Assembly (NCBI GenBank): GCA_002448305.1
Contig: DJWY01000029.1
Location: 1-33,499 of the forward strand
DNA: 33,499 nucleotides
Source of the DNA: Selenomonadales bacterium UBA7018
GTDB taxonomy: Bacteria > Bacillota > Negativicutes > Selenomonadales > Selenomonadaceae
Direction of reading: 5' to 3'
In this document: piece by piece, positions 7,801 through 16,262 of the stretch
How the letters are laid out: every line of letters starts with the position of its first letter
Position numbering within the stretch: the first letter of the stretch is position 1
Translations under genes and position numbers: made by a program
Notes under the pieces: model-generated
Told to the model about the DNA's origin: nothing
The model's input: only the letters and a program-made list of their open reading frames with translations
The model's database searches: none

Positions 7801-10800
7801 CTTCGCCTAATTTTAATTTGTATCCGTCGCTAATCGTCACGTCCGTTTTATTTAGCGACGCCGCTTGTACCGTTACGATTTTTCCAGCGGTATTAATTTC
7901 CAGTCCACTCGTCGAACCAACGCCGCTAACCGTAACCAAATTATTTCCAGTGCTTGCCGCCGTATAGGAAATTTTATTGTCTATGAGCGTATAACCCGCC
8001 GTCGTACTTGAAGTTTTATAAGTGGCAGTCGTTTTGCTAAGATTCCACGCCGCTTTTGTCGCAGTCGGTGCCGTAACATCATCGCCCAAAGCTAAACTGT
8101 AATCATTGCTAATTGATACGTCCTGTTCATTCAAAGCCGATTCGTTGACAGTCACGACTTTGTTATCAGTATCAATTTCAAGACCACTCGTCGAAGCTAT
8201 GCCGCTGACAGTTACCGATTCCGAACTTGCGCTTGCGTAGACGATAGATTTATTATCGTCGGATAAAGTCGCGCCTGCAGAAGTTTTCGTATTGTGCGTT
8301 GCGACGTTGTTATTGAGCGACCATTCTTTACTGGTCGTCGGCAATTCCACGCCGCTAATCGTGACGCTACCCGCAATTAGCCCGCCGTCAAGCGTTTCAA
8401 GATTGCTAGTTTTTGAGTTTAACTGAATCACGTCGCCCGCGCCAAAATCATCAACGCTGAAACTTTTAATACTCCTGTCGAAAGAAATAGTATCATTGCC
8501 CGCGCTGACGTTGACCGTAGCTCCCGCGCTGTCTAGGCTGATTGAATCATTATCTGCGCCGCCATTGATTAAAACATTCGCACCGCTGTTCGTGATAATG
8601 TCATCGCCGGCATAAGCCATAATCGTTACGCTTTCGAGAGGATTATTAATTGTGTCGGCGTCGTCAGTGCCCTCAATCAGCTTAGAATTTTCCTTTTGCC
8701 CCTCAACGTTAAGAGTATCCAAATTTGCGGCACCACTTAGCGTGATAAATCCGTCGCCGACCCTTAAAACTATATCCGAACTACTTTCAAATTGCGCATA
8801 AGTTCCTAAGCCGCCGCCGATTATCAGAGTGCTTGTCGCGTTGAAGCCGTCGATATAATCGTTACCGTCGCCCGCGCTGTATCTGAATACGGTATTATTG
8901 CCGCTGTTATTGTAAAAATAATCGTTACCAGAGCCGCCGTCAAGCGTATTGTCATCGCCCAAGACAGTTGCTCTATCATTGCCCGCGCCGAGTGCAATAA
9001 TATTTTCGTTGTCGTTGCTGTAGTGGAATCTGATAGTGTCGTTGCCGTCACCCATGCTGATTGTATTACTTTGCCCGCCGAAATGAATAGAATCATTGCC
9101 CGCGCCCATTTCAATCGAAGAGTTATAAGACACGGTCAAATAAATAGAATCATCGCCCGCGCCGCCCGCGATTGTGTTATCAAAAATGTTGCTGGCTTGG
9201 AATTCGACATAATCGTTACCTTCGCCGAGATTAATGAAATGATGACTGCCGTCCGTAGCGGTTATGGTGTCATTACCTGCGCCCGCCGAAATCGTCGCGA
9301 ATTGTCCGTTAATATTAATGGAGTCGTTGCCCTTGCCGCTCGTTATATAGGAGCCTTCAGCAGTCGTGACGGTATCAGCCGAGCTTGAGCCGATAAGCGT
9401 ATCATTGACAGTCAGTCCGGCGATTTTTAAATTATTAGCGTTGTTAATGACTTGGTGCACGCCGGTATTTTCGACAGTGTAAGTGCCATTTGAAACGGTG
9501 CCGAGTTTAATATTATTTCTGGTAGTCGAAGCGGTTTCGGAGGTAGATTTGCCACTGATATAGTAAGTGCCGGTTGAGGGCTTAACGGTCGCGGTAATTT
9601 CTCCGAAGGCGGGTAGCGTCTGCGCGGCGGCTTGCTTAGCGAAATAGCGCAGGAACATATAACCGCCAGCATAATAATCAGCATTGCCAGTTCCAATTTT
9701 GCTTACGTCCAGAACGGAACTTAGCAAGGAATCACTAGCGGCAACGGAAAAAATTCTATTGCCGCGTTCGTCGTCAATGCCGTGAATCAGTTCGGCTGAA
9801 CCTTCGACGATAAATTCCGGCAACGTGTTAAAGAAATTTATATGGGATTGCATGTTAGCATGCGTCAATTCGTGAGCAAGCGTGCGGTCTAGTAAATTTT
9901 TAATCGTTGAATTGCTACTTTCACCGTCAACGTCAGTGGAGGAAAGACCCGTGAAATAATACATATTGATTTTAAGCAGAAGTTTATTTATCGCGCCGTC
10001 CGCATCTCTTTGCCAATACTGAACGGCGGCAAGGGTTTTGTCAGTGCCTTGACCGTTGTAGAAATAAAGCCCAATATCTTTGACTGAGGCTCTGGCATCG
10101 CTAAAACTTATTCCGTAACTTTCTTCGCTAAGGTTCAGCCCTTCATCAAGCCACCATTTAAAAAGTCCGGCAACAACGGTCTTTTGGTCGTCAGTGAGTT
10201 CGTTTAGGGTTTTAGATTGGATATTGTCGGGGCTGCCATAAGTATCGCTTGACGTGCCGAGAAGGTGAAGCGTTAAGCCGTTGCGTGTAAAAGTCGAGGC
10301 ATTAGGAAAAGCGTTTGAGAGATTGCCCGCGACGGAGCCGCTGACTTTAACGGAGCCGGTTGAGCTTGTATTGACAGTGTCAAAGTCGACGGTTACAGTG
10401 GAAGTATTGCTGACGGTTGAAGAAGAGGAGCTAACTTTATCATCGGAATAATTTTTCGTCTTAAGATTGTTAAGGCTAATACCGGCATTGGCGAGCCATT
10501 TGCTAATAGTTGTTGAATTGATTTTAGCAGATTTAGCGTCATCGAGATTGCCGAGCCGAATTTTGCGCGAACCGATTTTATCAGTGATAACGAGCAAATT
10601 TTCTTCAATCTGCGCGGAAGCGGGATTAAAGGAACCTTTTATCGTCAAGGTGTCGGAGGAATTTAAATCGGAAAGGGTAATATCGCTGACGCCTTCGGAA
10701 ATGGTTATGGTGTCTTTTCCGTCGCCTGAGGTAATGGTTGCGCCGTTTGCGTTGGCTACGATTGAATCATTACCTTTGCCCGCGCTGATTGAATCCGCGC

Positions 10801-11467
10801 CGTTTGAAGTGATTGTGTCATTGGCGGCGGTTGCTTGCACAACCCAATTTCTATCGGTAGTGATAATCTTTTGAGCGACGGAAGTCGAAGCGGTATAGGT
10901 ATTGATAAAAGTTTCGGGGACAACAGAAGTTTTAGTTTTAGTCGTGGAGCCGCCCGCGTCTTTGCCGGAAATCGCGCCGGTGTCGTAATTGCCGGTTAAG
11001 CCGTTATCGTCGTCATAACAATTCCAGACGTTTTTATTTCTATAGTACCAAAATTTTTTCTCCAAGATAATGCCGCAATATTTTTCAAGGAAAATGCTAG
11101 CTTTGCGTTCTCGAATGACATCTTCGACGGTTGTGCCGTAACTTGTGTAGCTGTATTTGTCGCCGATATAAATATTGCTTTTTTTGTAAACGTCATTGTA
11201 GCTAAATGCTGAAGTAGAACGGATATTTGAGCTGATGCTGGAAATTAATTTACCTGCGTAATCGGAACCGAGGACTTCTTCGACGGCTTCTTTTTCGGCG
11301 GCGATTTGGTCAGCCTCCATAGCGGAGATAACATCTTCAATGCTATCATATCTGGACGCGGCTCTAGTTGCGGAATCAAGCATATCTACGCCGACCGAAC
11401 TTGAACTTGCGTAGCCGTGATTAGCGAGTTGTTTCATAAAGTTCTTGATAACTTCTTGCGCAGTCAT
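4832..11467 (-). CDS. Giant RTX/repeat protein with a gluzincin-like metallopeptidase segment
   Basis: A protein of about 2211 residues, probably exported and calcium-binding. The start is taken as the ATG at 11467: AGGAGG lies 12 bases upstream, whereas the ATG at 11491 precedes that site. There is no Sec signal peptide, as is common for type I RTX substrates. Order of parts: a unique helical N-terminal region; a first RTX patch (about 220-300); a central domain with HELTH (His532, Glu533, His536) and EGSAE (Glu555/Glu559), fitting a zinc peptidase of the HExxH plus downstream Glu type; a dense RTX block (about 680-920); an array of 93-residue repeats; and three C-terminal clusters of GGKGNDTL-type nonapeptides. 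The end resembles the fragment at 1-395. Protease activity is inferred from the motif only. An adhesin that merely retains a zinc site is an alternative. It is divergent from rpoB. Confidence 0.85.
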   Translation of the reverse strand: MTAQEVIKNFMKQLANHGYASSSSVGVDMLDSATRAASRYDSIEDVISAMEADQIAAEKEAVEEVLGSDYAGKLISSISSNIRSTSAFSYNDVYKKSNIYIGDKYSYTSYGTTVEDVIRERKASIFLEKYCGIILEKKFWYYRNKNVWNCYDDDNGLTGNYDTGAISGKDAGGSTTKTKTSVVPETFINTYTASTSVAQKIITTDRNWVVQATAANDTITSNGADSISAGKGNDSIVANANGATITSGDGKDTITISEGVSDITLSDLNSSDTLTIKGSFNPASAQIEENLLVITDKIGSRKIRLGNLDDAKSAKINSTTISKWLANAGISLNNLKTKNYSDDKVSSSSSTVSNTSTVTVDFDTVNTSSTGSVKVSGSVAGNLSNAFPNASTFTRNGLTLHLLGTSSDTYGSPDNIQSKTLNELTDDQKTVVAGLFKWWLDEGLNLSEESYGISFSDARASVKDIGLYFYNGQGTDKTLAAVQYWQRDADGAINKLLLKINMYYFTGLSSTDVDGESSNSTIKNLLDRTLAHELTHANMQSHINFFNTLPEFIVEGSAELIHGIDDERGNRIFSVAASDSLLSSVLDVSKIGTGNADYYAGGYMFLRYFAKQAAAQTLPAFGEITATVKPSTGTYYISGKSTSETASTTRNNIKLGTVSNGTYTVENTGVHQVINNANNLKIAGLTVNDTLIGSSSADTVTTAEGSYITSGKGNDSININGQFATISAGAGNDTITATDGSHHFINLGEGNDYVEFQASNIFDNTIAGGAGDDSIYLTVSYNSSIEMGAGNDSIHFGGQSNTISMGDGNDTIRFHYSNDNENIIALGAGNDRATVLGDDNTLDGGSGNDYFYNNSGNNTVFRYSAGDGNDYIDGFNATSTLIIGGGLGTYAQFESSSDIVLRVGDGFITLSGAANLDTLNVEGQKENSKLIEGTDDADTINNPLESVTIMAYAGDDIITNSGANVLINGGADNDSISLDSAGATVNVSAGNDTISFDRSIKSFSVDDFGAGDVIQLNSKTSNLETLDGGLIAGSVTISGVELPTTSKEWSLNNNVATHNTKTSAGATLSDDNKSIVYASASSESVTVSGIASTSGLEIDTDNKVVTVNESALNEQDVSISNDYSLALGDDVTAPTATKAAWNLSKTTATYKTSSTTAGYTLIDNKISYTAASTGNNLVTVSGVGSTSGLEINTAGKIVTVQAASLNKTDVTISDGYKLKLGEDVTAPITTNAAWNLSKTTATYKTSSTTEGYTLADNKISYTAASTGNTLVTVSGVGSTSGLEINTAGKIVTVQATSLNETDVTISNGYKLKLGEDVTAPITTNAAWNLSKTTATYKTSSTTAGYTLADNKISYTAASTGNNLVTVSGVASTDGLEIDTVNKVVTVNESSLNKQDVTISDGYTLVLGEDVKAPTASDGTWSLSKTNATYKASSTTAGYTLTDNKISYTAASTGNNLVTVSGVASTDGLEIDITNKAVTVNESALNKQDVTISDGYTLVLGEDVKAPTASDGTWSLSKTNATYKTSSTTAGYTLTDNKISYTAASSGNNLVTVSGVASTDGLEIDITNKVVTVNESALNKQDVTISDGYTLVLGEDVKAPTASDGTWSFSKTTATYKASSTTEGYTLADNKISYAAASTGNTLVTVSGVASTDGLEIDITNKVVTVNESALNKQDVTISEGYTLALGEDVKAPTASDGIWNLSGTKATYKASSTTEGYTLADNKISYLTASEGTTLIDLRGVASSPTVEGNTVLLSKRNFDKDVTLVSGKGYNFELAKGNYSGKTFNGSNKGDNIISNGSSVIIEGGKGNDTLSGGKNKDFLNGEEGNDILTGGKGNDTFAHSSGNDIITDYEKQDKISVSSDYENYSVNDKDLTFNFGDNNSLTLTNGASKQINFLSGKKTTSNFYTTEGVFNAKKKSVTLSASVGNFNAADYSRLVTINGSATGAIELVGNKKKNYIIAGKQGATLSGGKGNDTLVGGAGADLFIYKNKTGKDVIAGFSTGDSINIDSSVTIKDAKTKSGNTVLKFKGGALTVKNTTEFKLGDTLYSGGVFVVGDTAKVYGSFKGTIDLADYGVKNFNGSQGKKKLTITGTDSANSLIGGKGKDILNGGAGSDTLWGGKGNDTLTGGAGSDVFIYQAGQGKDVITDYAAGDMLTILDKKGNEGTFSKATLKDDTLTLNVRGGGKVIFDNVTASSTFNINGATKTVSDLIK
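6137..8089 (-). repeat. 279-bp (93-residue) tandem repeat array inside the giant RTX gene
   Basis: Six in-frame units of exactly 279 bp fill 6416-8089, and a diverged seventh occupies about 6137-6415. A looser related unit lies just upstream in the protein (about 8090-8370). The recurring DNA block coding APTASDG is found with spacing 279 at 6381, 6660, 6939 and 7218. Each unit encodes a beta-rich module beginning LGEDVKAPTA and ending DVTISDGYTL. The middle units are nearly identical at DNA level, a sign of recent duplication or gene conversion. Adhesin-like extension modules are the natural reading. Confidence 0.9.
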
Positions 11468-11502
11468 AGAAAAATTGAGCCTCCTATACATTTATTTTCT
11501 AG

Positions 11503-11531
11503 AATTTAATTCGTAGCATGTATTTTGTCAA
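11503..11531 (-). promoter_or_regulatory. Promoter of the giant RTX gene
   Basis: On the minus strand, TTGACA (11531-11526) and TAAATT (11508-11503) have a 17-base spacer. The -10 is weak (4 of 6). The leader would run about 30 bases to the ATG at 11467 and contains AGGAGG. Confidence 0.5.
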
Positions 11532-11590
11532 TTTCTTTCAGAAAATTTTATCAAACTTTAATGGTAGCCAATATTTTTATAAGCGATTGC

Positions 11591-11619
11591 TTGACAGAAA
11601 AAGAATTTAACGATAAAAT
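11591..11619 (+). promoter_or_regulatory. Promoter of rpoBC
   Basis: TTGACA (11591-11596), a 17-base spacer and TAAAAT (11614-11619) make a near-consensus promoter. The leader to the rpoB ATG is about 105 bases. It includes a tiny ORF (ATG at 11656, MRVVSDW, stop at 11679) whose significance is unknown. The divergent RTX promoter lies 60 bases upstream. Confidence 0.7.
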
Positions 11620-11730
11620 TCAAAGCTACTGAATTGAAAATAAGATGGAGAAGATATGCGCGTCGTGTCCGATTGGTAATTTTAAAGGTTACGCCGCGCA
11701 TTATACTTTCAGCGAGGAGTGACGGCTTAA

Positions 11731-14700
11731 ATGTTTAATCCTGTACAAGTCGGCAAACGAAAAAGGTATAGTTATGCAAGAATCAAAGAAGTCATGGAGA
11801 TGCCACATCTCTTGGACATTCAACGCAACTCCTACGAGTGGTTCAAAAAGGAGGGACTGCAGGAAATTTTCCACGACATTTCGCCAATCTCTGATTTCAC
11901 CGGCAATCTTGAATTGTTCTTTGAATCGTTCTCTTTCGGTGAATCTAAATACTCTCTCGATGAATGTAAAAAGCGCGACGGTACTTATGCCGCGCCCGTA
12001 CGCGTTCGCGTAAAACTTCTTAATAAAGCTAAAGGCGACGTCAAAGAGCAGGAAGTTTTCATGGGCGACTTTCCTATTATGACTTCTACTGGGACGTTCA
12101 TTATTAATGGGGCGGAAAGGGTTATCGTCTCCCAGCTCGTCAGAAGTCCTGGTGCTTATTACGATAAAGCTATCGACCAAAACGGCAAAACTATTTTTAC
12201 TGCGCAGGTTATCCCGAATCGCGGCGCGTGGATTGAACTCGAAACTGATTCCAATTCTAATGTCTCCGTCCGTATTGACCGGACAAGAAAAATGCCCGTC
12301 TCGTACTTTCTGCGTGCCCTCGATTTTGAAGACAATTCCCAAATTCTTGACCTCTTCGATATTAATTTCTTCCTGCAATCTAAATTGAACGAACTTTCTC
12401 AACAAATTTCCGTTTTCCTTTCCTCTAACCCCGACGCCGTTCACGACTCTAGGAATAATATTCTTCTCAGAGAATTAAATAAATCTGACAGTGGCAACTT
12501 TGTTCGTAACGACATTCTTCTTACTGAATTGTCTAAATTTGGCGTCACTAAGGCTGATTTCGACACTATCCTCAATAAATTAGCTAATTCCAGTGGTAAC
12601 GATAATCTTCTTACTGAATTATCTAAATTTGGCGTCACTAAGGCTGATTTCGACACTATCCTCAATAAATTAGCTAACTCCAACAGTAGTCCAGCAACTG
12701 ATATTAACTTAGTAGAAAATGAAAATGATAGCCTAATTGATATTGATAACCTTTTCGACCTTTTTCAACAACTTGACGATAAATTTGACAAGCTCTCTAA
12801 TTCAAAATATCTCCTCGATATTATTGCGCAACTCGACGATAAAAATCAACTCACCGTTGGTTTTAAAGCTTTCGTTGACGCGCTCGATACTGATAAAAAG
12901 AATGCCGAAGATAATAAAGAAAAAGCTCTTATCGGCATTTATAATCGTCTGCGTCCAGGCGAGCCTCCTTCAGCTGATAACGCGCTGTCGCTTTTGAATT
13001 CTCAATTTTTTGACCCGCGCAGATACGATTTGGCCACCGTCGGTCGCTACAAAATTACTAAAAAACTCGGCTGGAAACATCGCATTTTAGGTCTTAAATT
13101 AGTCGACGATTTAATTGACCCTGACTCCGGCGAATTGCTTATCCCTGCCAATACTACTATTACTCAATCTATGCTCGACGCTATATCCGATGACCGCGAA
13201 GAACAAATTTTTAATCTCCAAGCAGATAATCAACGCAGAGGCTACCTTTTCCCTATTTCACTTCGCGTCATTTCTCCTAGCGGTAATTTCACCGTCTTAG
13301 CTACTCCAACTCTCGATATTCATGAAAATCGCACACTCTGCCGCGCAGATATTATCGCTTCTATTAACTATATCTTTGCTCTTATGGCTGGTATTGGCGT
13401 CAAGGACGATATTGACCATTTGGGCAATCGTCGCGTCCGCGCAGTCGGCGAATTACTCCAGAATCAATTTCGTATCGGTATGACTCGCATGGAACGCGTC
13501 GTCCGTGAAAGAATGACTACTCAAGACGCCGAAATCATTACACCGCAAAATTTAATCAATATTAGACCCGTCGTCGCTGCTATAAAGGAATTCTTTGGTA
13601 GTTCCCAACTTAGCCAATTCATGGACCAACATAACCCGCTGTCCGAACTGACGCATAAAAGACGACTCTCTGCTCTCGGGCCAGGCGGTTTATCTCGTGA
13701 AAGAGCCGGCTTCGAGGTTCGCGACGTACATAACTCCCACTACGGTCGTATGTGCCCCATCGAAACCCCTGAAGGTCCTAACATAGGTTTGATTGGTAGT
13801 TTGTCTAACTACGCCCGCGTCAACCAGTTCGGCTTCATGGAAACCCCCTACCGCAAAGTAGTTAGGAGTGAGGAGGTAGGAGGTAGGAGTTTCGTCTCCG
13901 ACCAAATCATTTACGTTACCGCCGACGAAGAAGAAAAATTAATCATCGCTCAGGCTAACGAACCACTCGACCAAAATGACTGGTTCGTCAACGAACGTGT
14001 CACTGCTCGCGTCAACGAACAAACTACTAAAGTTTACCGCGACCAAGTCGACGCTATGGACGTTTCCCCTAAACAAGTCGTCTCTATCGCTACCGCCCTT
14101 ATACCCTTTCTTGAAAATGACGATGCAAACCGCGCTCTCATGGGTGCTAATATGCAACGCCAAGCCGTTCCTCTCCTCAAAACTCAAGCTCCACTTGTCG
14201 GTACCGGTATGGAATTTAAAGCCGCTTGCGACTCTGGCGTCATGATTCTCGCTAAACGTCCAGGCACCGTCATCCAACTCGACTCTGACCATATCAAAGT
14301 TAAAGTCGATGATAACTTCGTCAATTCCTCCCGCGATAAATTCGATACTTACTTCCTCCAAAAATTCGTCCGCTCCAATCAAGGCACCTGCATTAACCAA
14401 ATCCCTATCGTCTCCGAAGGCGAACACATTTCCGCTGGGCAGCCTATCGCCGACGGTCCCGCTACCTCTAACGGCGAATTAGCCTTAGGCTATAATATCA
14501 TCGTAGCTTATATGCCTTGGGAAGGCTATAACTATGAAGACGCTATCTTACTTTCCGAAAATCTTATCAAACGCGATATCTATACCAGTATCCATATAGA
14601 GGAATACCAATGCGACGCTCGCGATACTAAACTAGGTCCAGAAGAAGTCACCCGCGATATTCCGAACGTCGCCGAAGATTCTTTAATTCATCTCGATTCC

Positions 14701-16248
14701 GAAGGCATTATCGCTATCGGCGCAGACGTCCGCACCGGCGATATCCTAGTCGGTAAAGTCACCCCCAAAGGCGAAACCGAACTCACCGCCGAAGAACGAC
14801 TCCTACGCGCCATTTTCGGCGAAAAAGCTCGCGAAGTCCGCGATACTTCACTGCGCGTCCCACACGGCGAATCCGGCAAAGTCGTCGCCGTCACCACCTT
14901 TACCCGCGACAATAATGACGAAATGGCTCCTGGCGTCAATAAGCAAGTCCGCGTTTATATCGCTCAAAAACGCAAAATTTCCGTCGGCGATAAAATGTCC
15001 GGTCGCCACGGCAATAAAGGCGTCGTCTCCGAAATCCGTCGTCAAGAAGATATGCCTTTCCTCCCCGACGGTACTCCCGTCGATATCGTACTTAACCCGC
15101 TCGGCGTGCCGTCGCGCATGAATATCGGTCAAATTCTCGAAACTCATCTCGGTATGGCTGTTCGCCTCGTCGGGCTTCGTATTCATGCAATTTCCTCTCT
15201 CCTCGATAAAATTTCTAGCGATACTTACTCTATCAAGCGTCATAAATCAAATCTCCTTAAGGATAATCCTAACCTCAGAATTTCTGATTTCGATAACTCT
15301 ACTGACAATATTCTTTCCTCTGTCACTTTTATCTCTCTTGCTCTTTATCAATCCCAAATTTCTCGCGACAAAATTTTTCCCTACACCTCTAAAATTACCG
15401 ATTCTCTATCCACCTTGAAAAATTATATTCATTCCCAAAATATCGTCGATTTCAAATTCACCGAAGGTATTTCCTCTATCGAAAATACTGTTAAAAGAAT
15501 CAATAAATTTATTACCGACGAATTAGACGATATTAAACGCGACTTGCGCGACTTCGGCTTTGACGTCGAGAAATATGGTCTTCCTCAACCCGCTGAAGCC
15601 GGCGTCAATATCGCTACGCCCGTTTTCGACGGCGCGAACGATTCCGACCTTTTCGCTACTATGAAATTAGCCCATATGGACTCCGACGGAAAAACTATCC
15701 TCTACGACGGCAGAACGGGGCTTCCTTTTGAAAATCGCGTTACCGTCGGCTGCGTCTATATGCTTAAACTTCATCATCTCGTTGACGATAAAATTCACGC
15801 CCGCTCTACTGGTCCTTATTCCCTCGTCACTCAACAACCGCTCGGCGGTAAAGCTCAATTTGGCGGGCAACGTTTCGGCGAAATGGAGGTTTGGGCTTTG
15901 GAAGCTTACGGCGCATCTTATACTCTTCAAGAAATTTTAACCGTTAAATCTGATGATGTCGTCGGCCGCGTCAAAGCTTATGAAGCTATCGTCAAGGGGC
16001 AAAATATACCTGAACCTGGCGTCCCTGAATCCTTCAAAGTTCTTATCAAGGAACTCCAATCTATCGGGCTTGATATTCGCGTACTCTCCAAAGATTCCAA
16101 AGAAATTATCATTCGCGATGACGACGATGACGAACCCACTATCAAGAAAACCGCGCAGGATATGGGCGTTGACGTGGGCAATTTTGCCGACCATGAAGTT
16201 AAAGCTCCGCCCGAACCTGAAACCCCGCTCGATGAGTTTGACGAGTAG
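11731..16248 (+). CDS. rpoB: RNA polymerase beta subunit with lineage-specific insertions
   Basis: The catalytic beta subunit of RNA polymerase. The 1505 residues compare with about 1190 in Bacillus. The conserved core is intact: protrusion and fork loops, the rifampicin region FFGSSQLSQFMDQ (from about residue 623) with THKRRLSALGPGG, the GDKMSGRHGNKG catalytic segment, and the C-terminal clamp segment ending in EIWxL-like ALEAYGASYTLQEILTVKSDD. The Asp, His and Ser residues usually changed in rifampicin resistance are the sensitive type. Extra length comes from an insert at about residues 220-387 in the beta2 lobe, the position where E. coli carries its own unrelated insertion, and another at about 1152-1288 just before IATPVFDGA. 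There is also an acidic tail with RDDDDDEP. The ATG at 11731 follows GAGGAGTGA. rpoC begins 14 bases after the stop. Confidence 0.97.
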   Translation: MFNPVQVGKRKRYSYARIKEVMEMPHLLDIQRNSYEWFKKEGLQEIFHDISPISDFTGNLELFFESFSFGESKYSLDECKKRDGTYAAPVRVRVKLLNKAKGDVKEQEVFMGDFPIMTSTGTFIINGAERVIVSQLVRSPGAYYDKAIDQNGKTIFTAQVIPNRGAWIELETDSNSNVSVRIDRTRKMPVSYFLRALDFEDNSQILDLFDINFFLQSKLNELSQQISVFLSSNPDAVHDSRNNILLRELNKSDSGNFVRNDILLTELSKFGVTKADFDTILNKLANSSGNDNLLTELSKFGVTKADFDTILNKLANSNSSPATDINLVENENDSLIDIDNLFDLFQQLDDKFDKLSNSKYLLDIIAQLDDKNQLTVGFKAFVDALDTDKKNAEDNKEKALIGIYNRLRPGEPPSADNALSLLNSQFFDPRRYDLATVGRYKITKKLGWKHRILGLKLVDDLIDPDSGELLIPANTTITQSMLDAISDDREEQIFNLQADNQRRGYLFPISLRVISPSGNFTVLATPTLDIHENRTLCRADIIASINYIFALMAGIGVKDDIDHLGNRRVRAVGELLQNQFRIGMTRMERVVRERMTTQDAEIITPQNLINIRPVVAAIKEFFGSSQLSQFMDQHNPLSELTHKRRLSALGPGGLSRERAGFEVRDVHNSHYGRMCPIETPEGPNIGLIGSLSNYARVNQFGFMETPYRKVVRSEEVGGRSFVSDQIIYVTADEEEKLIIAQANEPLDQNDWFVNERVTARVNEQTTKVYRDQVDAMDVSPKQVVSIATALIPFLENDDANRALMGANMQRQAVPLLKTQAPLVGTGMEFKAACDSGVMILAKRPGTVIQLDSDHIKVKVDDNFVNSSRDKFDTYFLQKFVRSNQGTCINQIPIVSEGEHISAGQPIADGPATSNGELALGYNIIVAYMPWEGYNYEDAILLSENLIKRDIYTSIHIEEYQCDARDTKLGPEEVTRDIPNVAEDSLIHLDSEGIIAIGADVRTGDILVGKVTPKGETELTAEERLLRAIFGEKAREVRDTSLRVPHGESGKVVAVTTFTRDNNDEMAPGVNKQVRVYIAQKRKISVGDKMSGRHGNKGVVSEIRRQEDMPFLPDGTPVDIVLNPLGVPSRMNIGQILETHLGMAVRLVGLRIHAISSLLDKISSDTYSIKRHKSNLLKDNPNLRISDFDNSTDNILSSVTFISLALYQSQISRDKIFPYTSKITDSLSTLKNYIHSQNIVDFKFTEGISSIENTVKRINKFITDELDDIKRDLRDFGFDVEKYGLPQPAEAGVNIATPVFDGANDSDLFATMKLAHMDSDGKTILYDGRTGLPFENRVTVGCVYMLKLHHLVDDKIHARSTGPYSLVTQQPLGGKAQFGGQRFGEMEVWALEAYGASYTLQEILTVKSDDVVGRVKAYEAIVKGQNIPEPGVPESFKVLIKELQSIGLDIRVLSKDSKEIIIRDDDDDEPTIKKTAQDMGVDVGNFADHEVKAPPEPETPLDEFDE
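12508..12687 (+). repeat. 90-bp tandem duplication inside rpoB insertion 1
   Basis: Two adjacent copies, 12508-12597 and 12598-12687, differ at only a handful of bases and encode the 30-residue unit containing LLTELSKFGVTKADFDTILN twice. A weaker third relative (NNILLRELNKSDS) precedes them. The frame is kept because the unit is a multiple of three. Confidence 0.9.
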
Positions 16249-16262
16249 AAAGGACTGATTCC

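Noticed and set aside
6137..8089. CRISPR array or mobile element suggested by regular repeats
   Set aside because: The units are 279 bp, coding and without spacers; they are protein repeats.
8824..9388. Several ORFs on both strands within the RTX nonapeptide block
   Set aside because: Caused by the GGxGxD repeat composition of the real gene.
11620..11730. Riboswitch or L10-type leader before rpoB
   Set aside because: No recognisable conserved motif or strong hairpin was seen; only a 7-codon ORF of doubtful meaning.
11701..12444. Antisense ORF of 247 codons opposite the start of rpoB
   Set aside because: It mirrors rpoB codon structure, has no ribosome binding site or family features, and rpoB is unambiguous.
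13939..14427. Antisense ORF of 162 codons within rpoB
   Set aside because: Arises from biased codon use in the sense gene; no support.
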